Positions 55,032 to 64,000 of a stretch of 64,000 bases of DNA are shown here, one piece after another. The DNA is from Earliella scabrosa (taxonomy: Eukaryota > Basidiomycota > Agaricomycetes > Polyporales > Polyporaceae). Below the pieces are notes generated by a model that saw only the letters and a program-made list of their open reading frames with translations, was not told the DNA's origin and did no database searches. The translations under genes and the position numbers were made by a program. The stretch is taken from positions 744,001-808,000 of the forward strand of contig JABYQQ010000008.1 in NCBI GenBank assembly GCA_022605405.1, read 5' to 3'. How positions within the stretch are numbered: position 1 is the stretch's first letter; each line of letters starts with the position of its first letter.

Positions 55032-56645
55032 ATGTCCGCTGAGCCTCCCCAGGAGTCCTCGACCGTTCCCCCTCACCCCGAACAGGCAGACGCACCCGCC
55101 ATCAAGCCCGCCACCGCCGCGGCGCATGGACAGGTCGTTACCCCCTGGGATGTCCAAGGACAGGTCTCGGAAGACGGCAAGCAGCTCGCGATCGACTACG
55201 ACAAGCTCATCGACCAGTTTGGCACCCGGAGAGTTGACGCGGCGTTGCTGGAGCGGTTCGAGCGACTGACCGGGCACAAGCCGCATGTGTTCCTCAGGCG
55301 GGGCATGTTCTTCTCGCATCGGGACTTGGACAAGATCCTGGACAGGTATGAGCAGGGCAAGCCGTTCTTCCTGTACACGGGGCGGGGGCCGAGCAGCGAC
55401 AGCATGCATCTCGGGCATATGGTGCCGTTCGTCTTCACCAAGTGAGTATCTTCTGTCCTGTGCGTGCGTGGGCTTGTACGACTGACGGCGCTGGAAGGTG
55501 GCTGCAGGAGGTATTCGACGTGCCCTTGGTCGTGCAGCTAACGGACGACGAGAAGTTCCTCTTCAAGCACGAGCTCAAGCCCGAGCAGACATACGAGTTC
55601 GCGAAGCGGAACGCGAGGGACATCATCGCCGTCGGGTTCAAGCTCGAAAAGACGTTCATCTTCAGCGACTACGACTTTGTCGGCGGTGCCTTCTACCGCA
55701 ATGTCTCCAAGATCTCGCGCCAGATCACCATCAACCAGGCGAAGGCGACGTTTGGGTTCAACGACTCGTGAGTCATCCGTCTCCCCTGCTTCTACCTACC
55801 CCTTCTGTCCGCATCTCCTGCATATCCTGCACCCACTGCGACGTGACCTTACATGGTTCGCACGCAGAGATAACATCGGCAAGATCCACTTCGCGTCCAT
55901 CCAAGCCGCACCATCCTTCTCCAACTCCTTCCCGCAAATCTTCGGCACGCAGTCCAACATCCCCTGCCTCATCCCATGTGCGATCGACCAGGACCCGTAC
56001 TTCCGGCTGACGCGCGACGTCGCCGTGAAGCTCAAGTACCCGAAGCCCGCGCTGCTGCACGCCAAGTTCTTCCCCGCGCTCCAGGGCCCGCAGACGAAGA
56101 TGAGCGCGTCGGACGTGAACTCGAGCATATACATGAACGACACGCCCGCGCAGATCAAGAACAAGATCAACAAGCACGGCTTCTCTGGCGGACAGGAGAC
56201 GGTCGAGGAGCACAGGCGGCTCGGCGGGAACCCGGATGTGGACGTCGCGTATCAGTACCTCGGGTTCTTCTTGGATGACGACGAGGAGTGGAAGAGTATG
56301 GGCGAGGTGCGTGTCCAACGTCATGCTCGCTGTGGTCTGGTGAGCTCATGTTGCATGGGTTGCAGGAGTACCGCGCGGGACGCCTGCTCACTGGGGAGCT
56401 CAAGGGGAAATGCATCAAGGTGCTGCAGGACTTTGTGAAGGGTTTCCAAGACGTACGTCTCCGTTCTTCTCGTCGGGAAGGCCAACATGATACTGACAGC
56501 TCGTTCACCGCAGGCGAGAGCGAAGGTCACGGAGGCCGACATCAAGGCGTTCATGGACAGCAGCAGACAGATCGTCCCGACGATGGGCAAGAGCAAAGCA
56601 GTGCCTGCGCCAGCCCCCGAGGCTGCGCCGCCTGCAGCCCAGTGA
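55032..56645 (+). CDS. WRS1: Tryptophanyl-tRNA synthetase, cytosolic (class I)
   Basis: The enzyme charges tRNA-Trp with tryptophan. Exons 55032-55441, 55498-55767, 55868-56306, 56366-56452 and 56514-56645 give about 445 residues. After a short Pro/Ala-rich leader and TPWDVQGQV, the Rossmann core has [17 protein letters not shown] (HIGH equivalent), [15 protein letters not shown] and [16 protein letters not shown] for tryptophan binding. The KMSKS-type loop is TKMSASD. The C-terminal anticodon region follows ([25 protein letters not shown]). The protein ends in a Pro/Ala-rich tail. There is no mitochondrial presequence, so this is the cytosolic form. It is convergent with MED1, with stops 200 bp apart. 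Confidence 0.95.
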
Positions 56646-56844
56646 AGCTTGAAGGAGTATTTCTTGGATCAGGGGTACGTTTGGGAAGAAGACCATCTAA
56701 CATGTTGTAGACCTAGACCGTGTATAAGTCTCTGGGGCGGTAGCCTAGGTGTATCCAAAAGACAGTATTTGCTTCACGTTCTGGTCGGACTCGGACACCG
56801 GTTCGCAAGCTCAGAGACAATCACGATCAACGACCCAGCACCGA

Positions 56845-59287
56845 CTACAACTCGTGCGCCCGCTTCCACACCCGGCCTGGCAAGCCTAAGAGGCCCCCGC
56901 GCCGGCACGCCTCCTCCAGCACCTCGACGTTCACGTCTACGCCCACGGCCCCAGATATCTCGACTGCGACGCCCCGCGGTCGGGTCGGATCGAAGGTGAC
57001 GCTGATCTCGACGAGCCCCGAGATGGGCGACCGCTCGGGGGAGGTCATAACGATGCGTGCCCTGCGGGACGGGCCCATGTCCACGTCCGTGTCTGCGAAG
57101 AGGTGGTCTGCGAGCGGCGGAGGTGGCGCGGTGGGGAGGTGGATGTTCACGGGGATGCTCCGCGGCATGATCGACCCTGTGCGCGCGAGTCAGTGGATGT
57201 ACAGAACAACTTAGGGCAAAGTAGGCAGACCTTTCAACACAGCTTGGAGGTCGTCCTCAGTCGCTGTGGCGTCATCGACGTCCATGGCTGCCGGGGGAGG
57301 CTGGAGGCCTTCTGGTACCCATTGGCAGCTGGAGAGTATCTCGTTCAGCCAGCATTGCTCTCGCACGATCTGGTGTGGCAATCCGTCAGTACGAGATGTG
57401 CGTTATCCAGGACACGGGGGTCAGCTGAGAAGCGTACCTCCAGGATGCTCCAGATCTCCTTCAGAGTGCGGACTGGAATAGTCTCCAGGACGAAGCCGGG
57501 CTCGTCAGGGGTGTTCAGGCGAAGTTGCAGCGGTGGGTGCAAGGAGGTTGGAGATGTCTACATGTACGGGCACGCGGTGAGCCCATGGGTATCCGGATGG
57601 GTCGAATCCACTCACGTAGAGCGCAGTATACCGCTCAGGCGAGAGCGCTGCTTGCGCATTGAACTGCAGACATAACCATCATCAGACGGGTCGCCCGCAC
57701 ATGCATAAATCCCACACTACCCATCCACACTCACCAAGAGATCCAGCCAGCTCCCGCCCCCGAACGACATCATGGGGACCTCGCCCATGTTCTCCCCGCC
57801 AAACGGATTCAGCACAAACTCGATCTCGCGCATGCGCGCCTGGCTCATCACGACGCCGGGGTACTTGCCGCCCTCGGTGAAGTCGAGGATCCAGCTGTAC
57901 TGCTGGCCCTGCAGCGCCTGCACCTCGCGCGCGCCGGGGAGGATGAAGTCGATCCGCTCCGCGTCGGGCACGATCGAGTACGACGGGCGGGGGTCGATCT
58001 CGGGGATCGACGAGCTGTCGTTGGGCGAGGACGGGGAGAGGACGACGGTGGCGAAGGTGATGCCCGGGAGACGGGGATGCGTCTTGAGCGAGGAGCGGAT
58101 GTGTTGGAGCGGGACGTCGAGTGTTGGAAGGTTCGGTGAGGATGGGCTGGGTGTGGTTGGGGATGAGCGAAGGAGCTTCAGGTACGCGAGGGGAGAGAGG
58201 TAGGTCAGGAAGGATATGGATGGCGTCGTCAGGTAGGGCAATGGGAGCGCGTGTGCGCGCAGGAGGAAGACATCCAGGGGTGGAACAGCAGCGCCCCGTT
58301 CTGACCTGATGTCGTTATCAGCATCGCAGTCGTGTGTTCACGGGACGGGGTGATCACGTACCTTAGGACGGCTTTAGCCTCTTTGCTGGCGAGACTTTCG
58401 ATCTCTACCGCCATCCTGTCGATGACGGTAAACCAGCGGAGACCCCCATCACCTTCGCTGAGCGCGAGATGGTCGAGCTTCATGAGGTACGACAGGTGGT
58501 CAGATAGGAGGTTACCCAATCGCGCCGCCTCGACGCTGTCCCGCTCAGCATCATCTTTCTGCACCTCCTTGAGAAATGCCCGGATTGCGCCTGCGAGGAA
58601 CCCGTCCATGGATATTGAGTTTCCAGACGAGGAGTCGGCGGTGCTGTTAGGTATTGCGTATGCAGTTTTCAGTGTCGCCACGTCGATAGTTGGACTCGCT
58701 GGATCCGTTCGATCGACGACGAAGTCGATGTCTATCACGAGCACCTTTCCCCCAAGAACCACCGTTGTACGGCCGTCTCGCTCGGGCTCGTTGAAGACCT
58801 CCATTCCTGCTGTTCTGCCCCAATGTAGGAGGCGTTGGAGGAACCACTCGATGATTTGCGGCCGCTGTAGAGGTATATCTTCCCCAAACGTGATACCAAT
58901 ACGTTTCCTCAGGGCCGTGACGATATGCTGAGCGTTCTGCTCGGACTAGGTAGGTATGCCAAATGTCAGCACGGCCTAGTCTAGCCAGAATTAGCAAAAC
59001 ATACTGACCTGCTGCACAGCATGGTATATAGATGCATGTTGTCTGTACAGAGACAGCAGTTTGGGGTTGGACAATGGCATTGAGAGATGCGCATTCAACG
59101 ACAACGCGGCTTGGTTGGTCGTGTCCACGATCTTCCGTAGGGTAGAGATCGTGTCCTCGGGCGAAGACCCAAACGGATGCAGGGCTCCGGAAGACAGTAC
59201 ATCGGGAGAGGTGAACGGCTGTAGTGCTGAGAGAAGTGTCGGAGGTAGGGCGTTCTTCCCTGTCGGGTCCCCCGATGGAGCGGTCAT
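56845..59287 (-). CDS. MED1: Mediator complex subunit 1
   Basis: Med1 belongs to the middle module of Mediator, which links transcription factors to RNA polymerase II. The start is the ATG at 59287 (MTAPSGDPTGKN). The open frame upstream has no conserved sequence. Exons read LLSALQPFTSPDVLSSGALHPF, then AQHIVTALRKRIGITFGED, RPQIIEWFLQRLLHWGRTAGM and the Med1 signature region VVLGGKVLVIDIDFVVDRT. Later exons contain YSWILDFTEGGKYPGVVMSQ and GGGSWLDLL, and the last exon starts MPRSIPVNIHLPTAPPPP and ends RVWKRAHEL. About eight exons can be followed, with consistent phases where I checked. Length is about 650-700 residues, usual for fungal Med1. Confidence 0.8.
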
Positions 59288-60370
59288 GTTCCGTAGCACT
59301 GAAGAGCACTGCCAGTACCAAATGTTCAGCACTGTTACGCTGAGCGAACCCAGCGTCGTTACCGTCAGATATGCAGTCGCCGAGAGAAGTGGATGCGCAT
59401 GTAGTGAGTACCACTGGCTGGCAGTGCCAGTGAACTTCAAACTCCTCGGAATCCGAGTCAGTGGTCGGAGACACGATACAGAGTAAAATTTGCTCTCTTG
59501 TAAGAAGGTCTATGAAGACGTGTCGACACAAGCTAAAGGAAGAGGCACTCGTCGACGAGGTAAATGGTTGAATTCGAAGTTGGTTCAAGCAAGGTTTAGG
59601 CCCTCTTCAGCACAAGGCGAGATTAGATAAGACTCGGCGTCTATCTACCGAATGCGCCACAACGCCTCTGCCTCCTCCGTGACTTTGTTGACTAGTCTCA
59701 TCAGCTGCGTACCGGACCGTTCGTCTGTCTCTGTGTCTGGACTTGCTCTGGGAGGTGCCACCTGGTCATGTTTGACAATCCCTATGTCTTCTTCAAGGCA
59801 TGGTGCTCAAAAGGGACGCATGTGGCTCTATTACCCCGTGACCCAATCATGCGCCAGCCAATATCCCAGGCTGCTCCTCAGATTTTGTACGTCCGCCAAG
59901 GTTTACTCATCAGAAACATGCCTCACACTGTCGCCGAAGCTCTATCCGTTGGCCCGCCATCAGCCGTGGGCGGCCATAGGACACCTATTCTACCGTCATG
60001 GGACCGAGGACGACTGTGATGGCTATCTACACTGTGGCTTGGGTGCGGCCTAGGTGTGGCTCAACAGCAACATTTTCTGGTTCAGAAAAAGGATTTATGG
60101 CTTGTATGGCCGACTACGCACGTTGAACCAACGGGGAACCGCGCCGGCGAGGCTCTTTCAGGCGTCACGTCGACACAACCCGTCGTCACGGGTTGATGCA
60201 GGGCTGCGCCTTTGCCCGTTTTACCGCTTCCTTACTGCTACCCATTTACCGAGCGCGGCTTCGACATCGAAATACTAGTGCCTGGCGCACTCGATGAGCA
60301 AATATAAAAGCACTCGCGGCCTCCTCGGTCAACCCGACGCTGCTGTGCCCCCTGGTCTCTGCCTCTCGCC
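59288..60370. other. Divergent promoter region, MED1 / GH88, with TATA box at 60303
   Basis: About 1.1 kb with no supported gene. TATAAAAG at 60303-60310 is 61 bp before the GH88 ATG and is a likely TATA box. A short hairpin (caacccgt and acgggttg) lies near 60176-60196. Confidence 0.5.
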
Positions 60371-62089
60371 ATGCTCGCGCTCAGTTTCGTTGCCATCGCC
60401 CTCTCTGCCAGCCAGGCCCTCGCGGCCGCGACGGGCTTTCTGGCCCCACCCAAGGAGCTGTTCTCGCCCCTTGTCAAGGAGAAGGTGTTGAAGACTGCTC
60501 TGCAGTTTCCCAACCCGCCGAAGTACCCTCACCTGACGGACCGCGTCGAGGGGAAGTGGCAGTGGAACCCTGTGGATTGGTGGACGACCGGCTTCTTTCC
60601 TGCGACTCTGTACGCCATGCACGAACGCACCAAGCTCTGCCGCACCTCTGATGTCGGCGACGCGGCACAATGGCTCGAGCTGGGACAGACGTGGGCGACG
60701 GGCTCTATCCCGCTCGAGGTGAGGAACAGCGTCGGACACGACGTGGGTTTCCTCAGCTACCCATTCCTGGACGAGCTGAAGATGTGCGTGCCATTGACTC
60801 GCGGCGCTCGCGGACGCTACTAACCCGGGCTATTTATAGCCACCCAGACAACGCGACCGCGCTCAATTCCGTTCACGCGTATACCAACATTCTCGCAGGG
60901 AGGTATAACCCTGTCGTGGGCTGCACCCGCAGCTGGGACTCGTCCGACCCGACGGACTTCCAAGTACATCTTTCATGATGCCATGCGAACTGCGCGGGGC
61001 TTACGAACATACCTCTTCAGGTCATTATCGACAACATGATGAATCTTGAGGTGAGCTTATTTGTATGGAGAAGCATGGTTCTCCTCGTGACCTGTGCCCT
61101 GCCAGATCTTCTTTGTCTCCGAGAAACTCACCGGCAACCACACATTCCGCGAGATGGCCATCAACCATGCCGATAAGACCATAGAGAACCACATCCGGCC
61201 AGATGGTCTGTCGTTCCAGTACATCCGTCGTCTTCCCTCCTCCTCACGCACTGTCAGGCGGCTCCTTCCACGTCGTCCACTACAACTCGCTCACTGGCAA
61301 TGTCACCCTTCAGCGCACGTCGCAAGGATACGCCGACAACAGGTAAGGCCGTCTTCGCACCACGAATTGCACATTCGCGCAGATCGGACGTCTGACCGAC
61401 ATGTCCGCTCTTCCAGCACATGGAGCCGCGGCCAGGCCTGGGGCATCTACGGCTTCGCGATGAGTAAGTTGCCGTCATCCTTGGCTCCTCTCCATTTCTC
61501 GACAGCACAGGGCGCGGAGCGCTGATCGCGCGAGTACACAGTGCACCAGCAGACGAAGGAGTACCGCTATCTTCAGACCGCGCGCCGCATGGCGAACTAC
61601 TTCATCTCCCACATTCCGTCCGACGGCATCGTCCCGTGGGACTTCAATGCGCCGCTCGTCCCGGCGCCCCGCCCTGCCGACTCGTCCGCCGCGATGCTCG
61701 CGGTGAATGGGCTGATGCTGCTCGCTGACGAGGAGAAGTCGGTGTGGAACCTCGTCGGTCACGCGTACTACATGGGTGCTGCCTTGAAGGTCAGTACTTA
61801 CTGTTTTTGGTCGTCTTTGGGCTGGTTGCAGTGATGTTGACGTGCGTGCGCGCGTAGATCCTCCGCGATAACACGAAGCTTGCGTGGTCCCCGACGTGGG
61901 ACAGCTTGCTATCGAATGGGACGAGCAACAACCCTGCGGGAAGCAACCTAACAGGGGTTGTGTACGGTGCGTCTTCCCTCCTGTGTTGGAGCTGTTGAGA
62001 TGATTGCTCACGAGTCGCGCTGCCTAGGCGACTACTACTTCATTAAGGCCGGAAACGAGCTCCTTTCTCGTGGCCTAGCGAAATGCTGA
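60371..62089 (+). CDS. Secreted glycoside hydrolase family 88 protein (unsaturated uronyl hydrolase type)
   Basis: GH88 enzymes remove unsaturated uronic acid from oligosaccharides made by polysaccharide lyases, as in pectin or glycosaminoglycan-like breakdown. Nine exons (60371-60783, 60840-60963, 61021-61050, 61106-61205, 61258-61342, 61417-61463, 61542-61789, 61858-61966, 62028-62089) join in frame to 405 residues. A signal peptide is clear (MLALSFVAIALSASQALA). The alpha6/alpha6 barrel motifs are present: WNPVDWWTTGFFPATLY, the active-site HDVGFLSYPF, TRSWDSSDPTDFQVIIDNMMNLE, YADNSTWSRGQAWGIYGFAM and a C-terminal DYYFIKAGNELL. Asp residues in HDVGF and in the IIDNMMNLE segment are the likely catalytic pair. 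One exon is only 30 bp. A TATA box lies at 60303. The substrate is unknown. Confidence 0.92.
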
Positions 62090-62571
62090 AAGACTTCACG
62101 ATTGGACACGATACGCATAGGGACGTCACGACAGGATGCATTCATCTTGTCAAAATAATCGAAAAATGATATTTACATCGTCGGTCTCGAGTGTGCGCAA
62201 ATCGGTATGCGTGTCACGCCAAACCCGAATATATTGTGCTGAGACTGGCGTTGGCATGGCTCCATGGCGGATACAAGTTGAGTACAAGTCTATCAGTTGT
62301 AAAAGTCCTTCCACTGCGGCATTCAGCTCCATTAGGTCTATCTCTTTCCTCCCCTCTTCTTCTTCTCGCGCCGCCTGGATGACGTTTCATCCGGAATGTT
62401 ATTCGCACTGATCGCCTCCCCACGGGGTAGCGCACTAGGAGGTTCCCTATAGTCTGCGACCGCCACGGGGGTGCGCAGCATCATGTTCGCCATCGCATCA
62501 TTAGAGATCGGTGGATGGTTTCCCAGGCTGGCAGTCGGGCCCTGTGGGAAGGAGTTCAGCATTGTCCTCCT
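62090..62571. other. Intergenic, convergent 3' flanks of GH88 and BTB genes
   Basis: About 480 bp without a supported gene. Confidence 0.4.
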
Positions 62572-63989
62572 TCAGAGAGCCTTCAATTGACCTCCTACAG
62601 ATGACGAGCTTGATGTTGCAATCGCGTTCACCACAAACGAGTCAAACAAAGAGCCGATACGGGGGGGTCCTGATCCAGCTGATCCCCCCGACGTTGGAGT
62701 AGGTCCTCTCCACATCACATTAACGGGCTTCGTGAGAGTTGGTGGGTGAGGCTTCGCGAGTTTTGTCGCAGCGGCCGCGGACTCTGTGAAACTTGGCTTG
62801 GCGATAACAATGCGAAGACCAAGGAGCGAGCGGAGGACCGGTCCAGCATGGGGCATATCGCCGAGGACAACCCGCTCGATGGTCTCAGGCAGTTTGGATT
62901 GCACGGTCTTGTTTGAGTAGTGTTGGGAAAGATAGGACACAGCGTGCTCCCGGAGCTTGTCGTACCTTTGGGACAGGTCAGCACTTTAGCACGACATAGC
63001 ATAGTAACGTGCGATAGGTGTCTGACCTTGCGAAGAAGCTCGAGAACGCCTCTTCTACGATGTTCTCGGACTTCAGCTGAGATATGATCTCCTTGTATGC
63101 TAGCTCTTGCAGCTCGCTGATGCCGTACTATAGTTCCACCGAAAATGTGTTAGGAAGACAGTGAGAGTTGAAACAGACACCCACCAACTCCGCCAATCGG
63201 TACATGCTCTTCGGCGAGCATGCTGGCGCTTTGTCCGACCTCCTGAGCAACGCAAGTCGCCTCTTCGAAGATCCCGCAGATTTGAGAGGAAGGAAGTTGA
63301 TCTTTCCCGTGTAGAGGTAGAACACGCAGGCTGTCAGGCTGATCATAATCCCGCAATGAGTGTAACACTTGAGTGTATTGTGGTCTGAGATAGACCCACG
63401 TTCTATGGGCGATGCTCGGTATGAGAATTTGGTGGTGTTTCGACACCGATTCGCTCTGCTTGCTAGGAGGAGGTTTATCAAGCTGTGCCCCCTCCGAGTC
63501 AACGCTCTCGTCCTTGGACTTTCCCTTGCTAGAACTGGAAGAGGGACCGGATGCTTCCGGAACACGAGCATGGTCAACGTCTTTCTCCTCGAACTCCTCC
63601 AAATCGCTGTCAAGTTCGTGGTCGTACTCCGATTCGAGTGCATATTGGCGGATGGGGTCCGCAGCATTCGGATTGGCCTCCGAGAAGCCCGAGGTCAACA
63701 CTGCCAGTGTTGAAATGGGGACACGGTAAGACGTGCATGATGGACGAGATGGACTACCGAGAAATGAGGACCGAGATAACTCACGTTTGGAAAAGTAATC
63801 AGTATCCTTGAGTATGGACCCGATCGCCACGATGGACTGTGGGTGATCGATCTTGATAGAGCCGTCTGGGTAGAGAGTTCGTCGAGTGAAAGCATACAGG
63901 TGGACGTCACGGAACTCCTTTGGGAGCAAAGACTCCTTGAGGGCTCTCTCGGCCGCCGTCAGAGTAGAGGATGTGAGATCTTCCCCCAT
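62572..63989 (-). CDS. BTB/POZ domain protein, N-terminus outside window
   Basis: BTB proteins often link Cullin-3 ubiquitin ligases to substrates. Reading from the right edge, the first exon holds LPKEFRDVHLYAFTRRTLYPDG and SIVAIGSILKDTDYFSK, the start of the BTB fold. The next exon continues LLTSGFSEANPNA with an acidic/Ser-rich insert (about 63450-63630) and ends HRT. Joining to 63330 gives TLTACVFYLYTGKINFLPL, then KSMYRLAEL, YGISELQELAYKEI, LREHAVSYLSQHY and a tail ending GGQLKAL. ATG 63989 is probably not the true start, as related fungal proteins have an upstream MATH-like region. Phases agree at four introns. The low-complexity insert within the BTB is usual for the basidiomycete subfamily. 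Confidence 0.85.
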
Positions 63990-64000
63990 CGTGTGGGTTG

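Noticed and set aside
59652..60053. A 133-codon plus-strand frame between MED1 and GH88
   Set aside because: It has no conserved motif, lies in promoter space and has no in-frame splice partner.
1..64000. CRISPR arrays, bacterial operons, rRNA or prophage
   Set aside because: The sequence is a eukaryotic nuclear region with spliced genes, and no regularly spaced direct repeats or rRNA signatures were seen.

Overview
This is an intron-dense eukaryotic window from a filamentous basidiomycete, most likely an Agaricomycete. A polypore-like origin is an inference from gene style only. The evidence is about 50-60 bp introns nearly everywhere, GC-rich exons, short intergenic gaps, and basidiomycete-typical families: a DUF6593-like protein, many F-box proteins, MYND zinc fingers, a CYP gene with 14 exons and a SCAP-type sterol sensor. 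Gene models were built by hand from reading frames, GT-AG or GC-AG junctions and family motifs.

Layout. 1-2.6 kb: 3' part of a gene with a Lys/Glu/Ala coiled coil. 2.9-6.7 kb: a decayed P450 tail followed by an intact P450. 7.2-13.2 kb: LCP5/neuroguidin (+) convergent with the PAN2 deadenylase (-). 14.1-16.0 kb: a putatively secreted agmatinase-type ureohydrolase with an inverted GATA pair upstream. 16.4-30.6 kb: an accessory island with a terminal-inverted-repeat element, three F-box paralogues (one frameshifted), three MYND zinc-finger paralogues and a second inverted-repeat element. 30.9-43.7 kb: a DUF6593-like gene, then housekeeping genes HAT1, RAD1 (9-1-1 clamp), PDX1 (pyruvate dehydrogenase E3-binding protein) and SCP1/SCAP. 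44.1-52.3 kb: another F-box gene, a PLC-like phosphodiesterase, a LOG-family nucleosidase, NTF2 and an unrecognised conserved-looking gene. 52.5-59.3 kb: a near-perfect foldback element, TBP, cytosolic tryptophanyl-tRNA synthetase and MED1. 60.4-64 kb: a secreted GH88 glycosidase and the 3' part of a BTB-domain gene running off the right edge.

The genes do not form one pathway. Conserved informational genes (PAN2, LCP5, HAT1, RAD1, TBP, MED1, WRS1, NTF2) flank a fast-evolving stretch where candidate ubiquitin-ligase adaptors (F-box, BTB) and MYND proteins have multiplied and partly decayed beside small inverted-repeat elements. I found no convincing wholly new multi-gene system. The best leads are the F-box/MYND island, the two large inverted-repeat elements, three GC-AG introns, an 898 bp intron in RAD1 and the promoter motif clusters.
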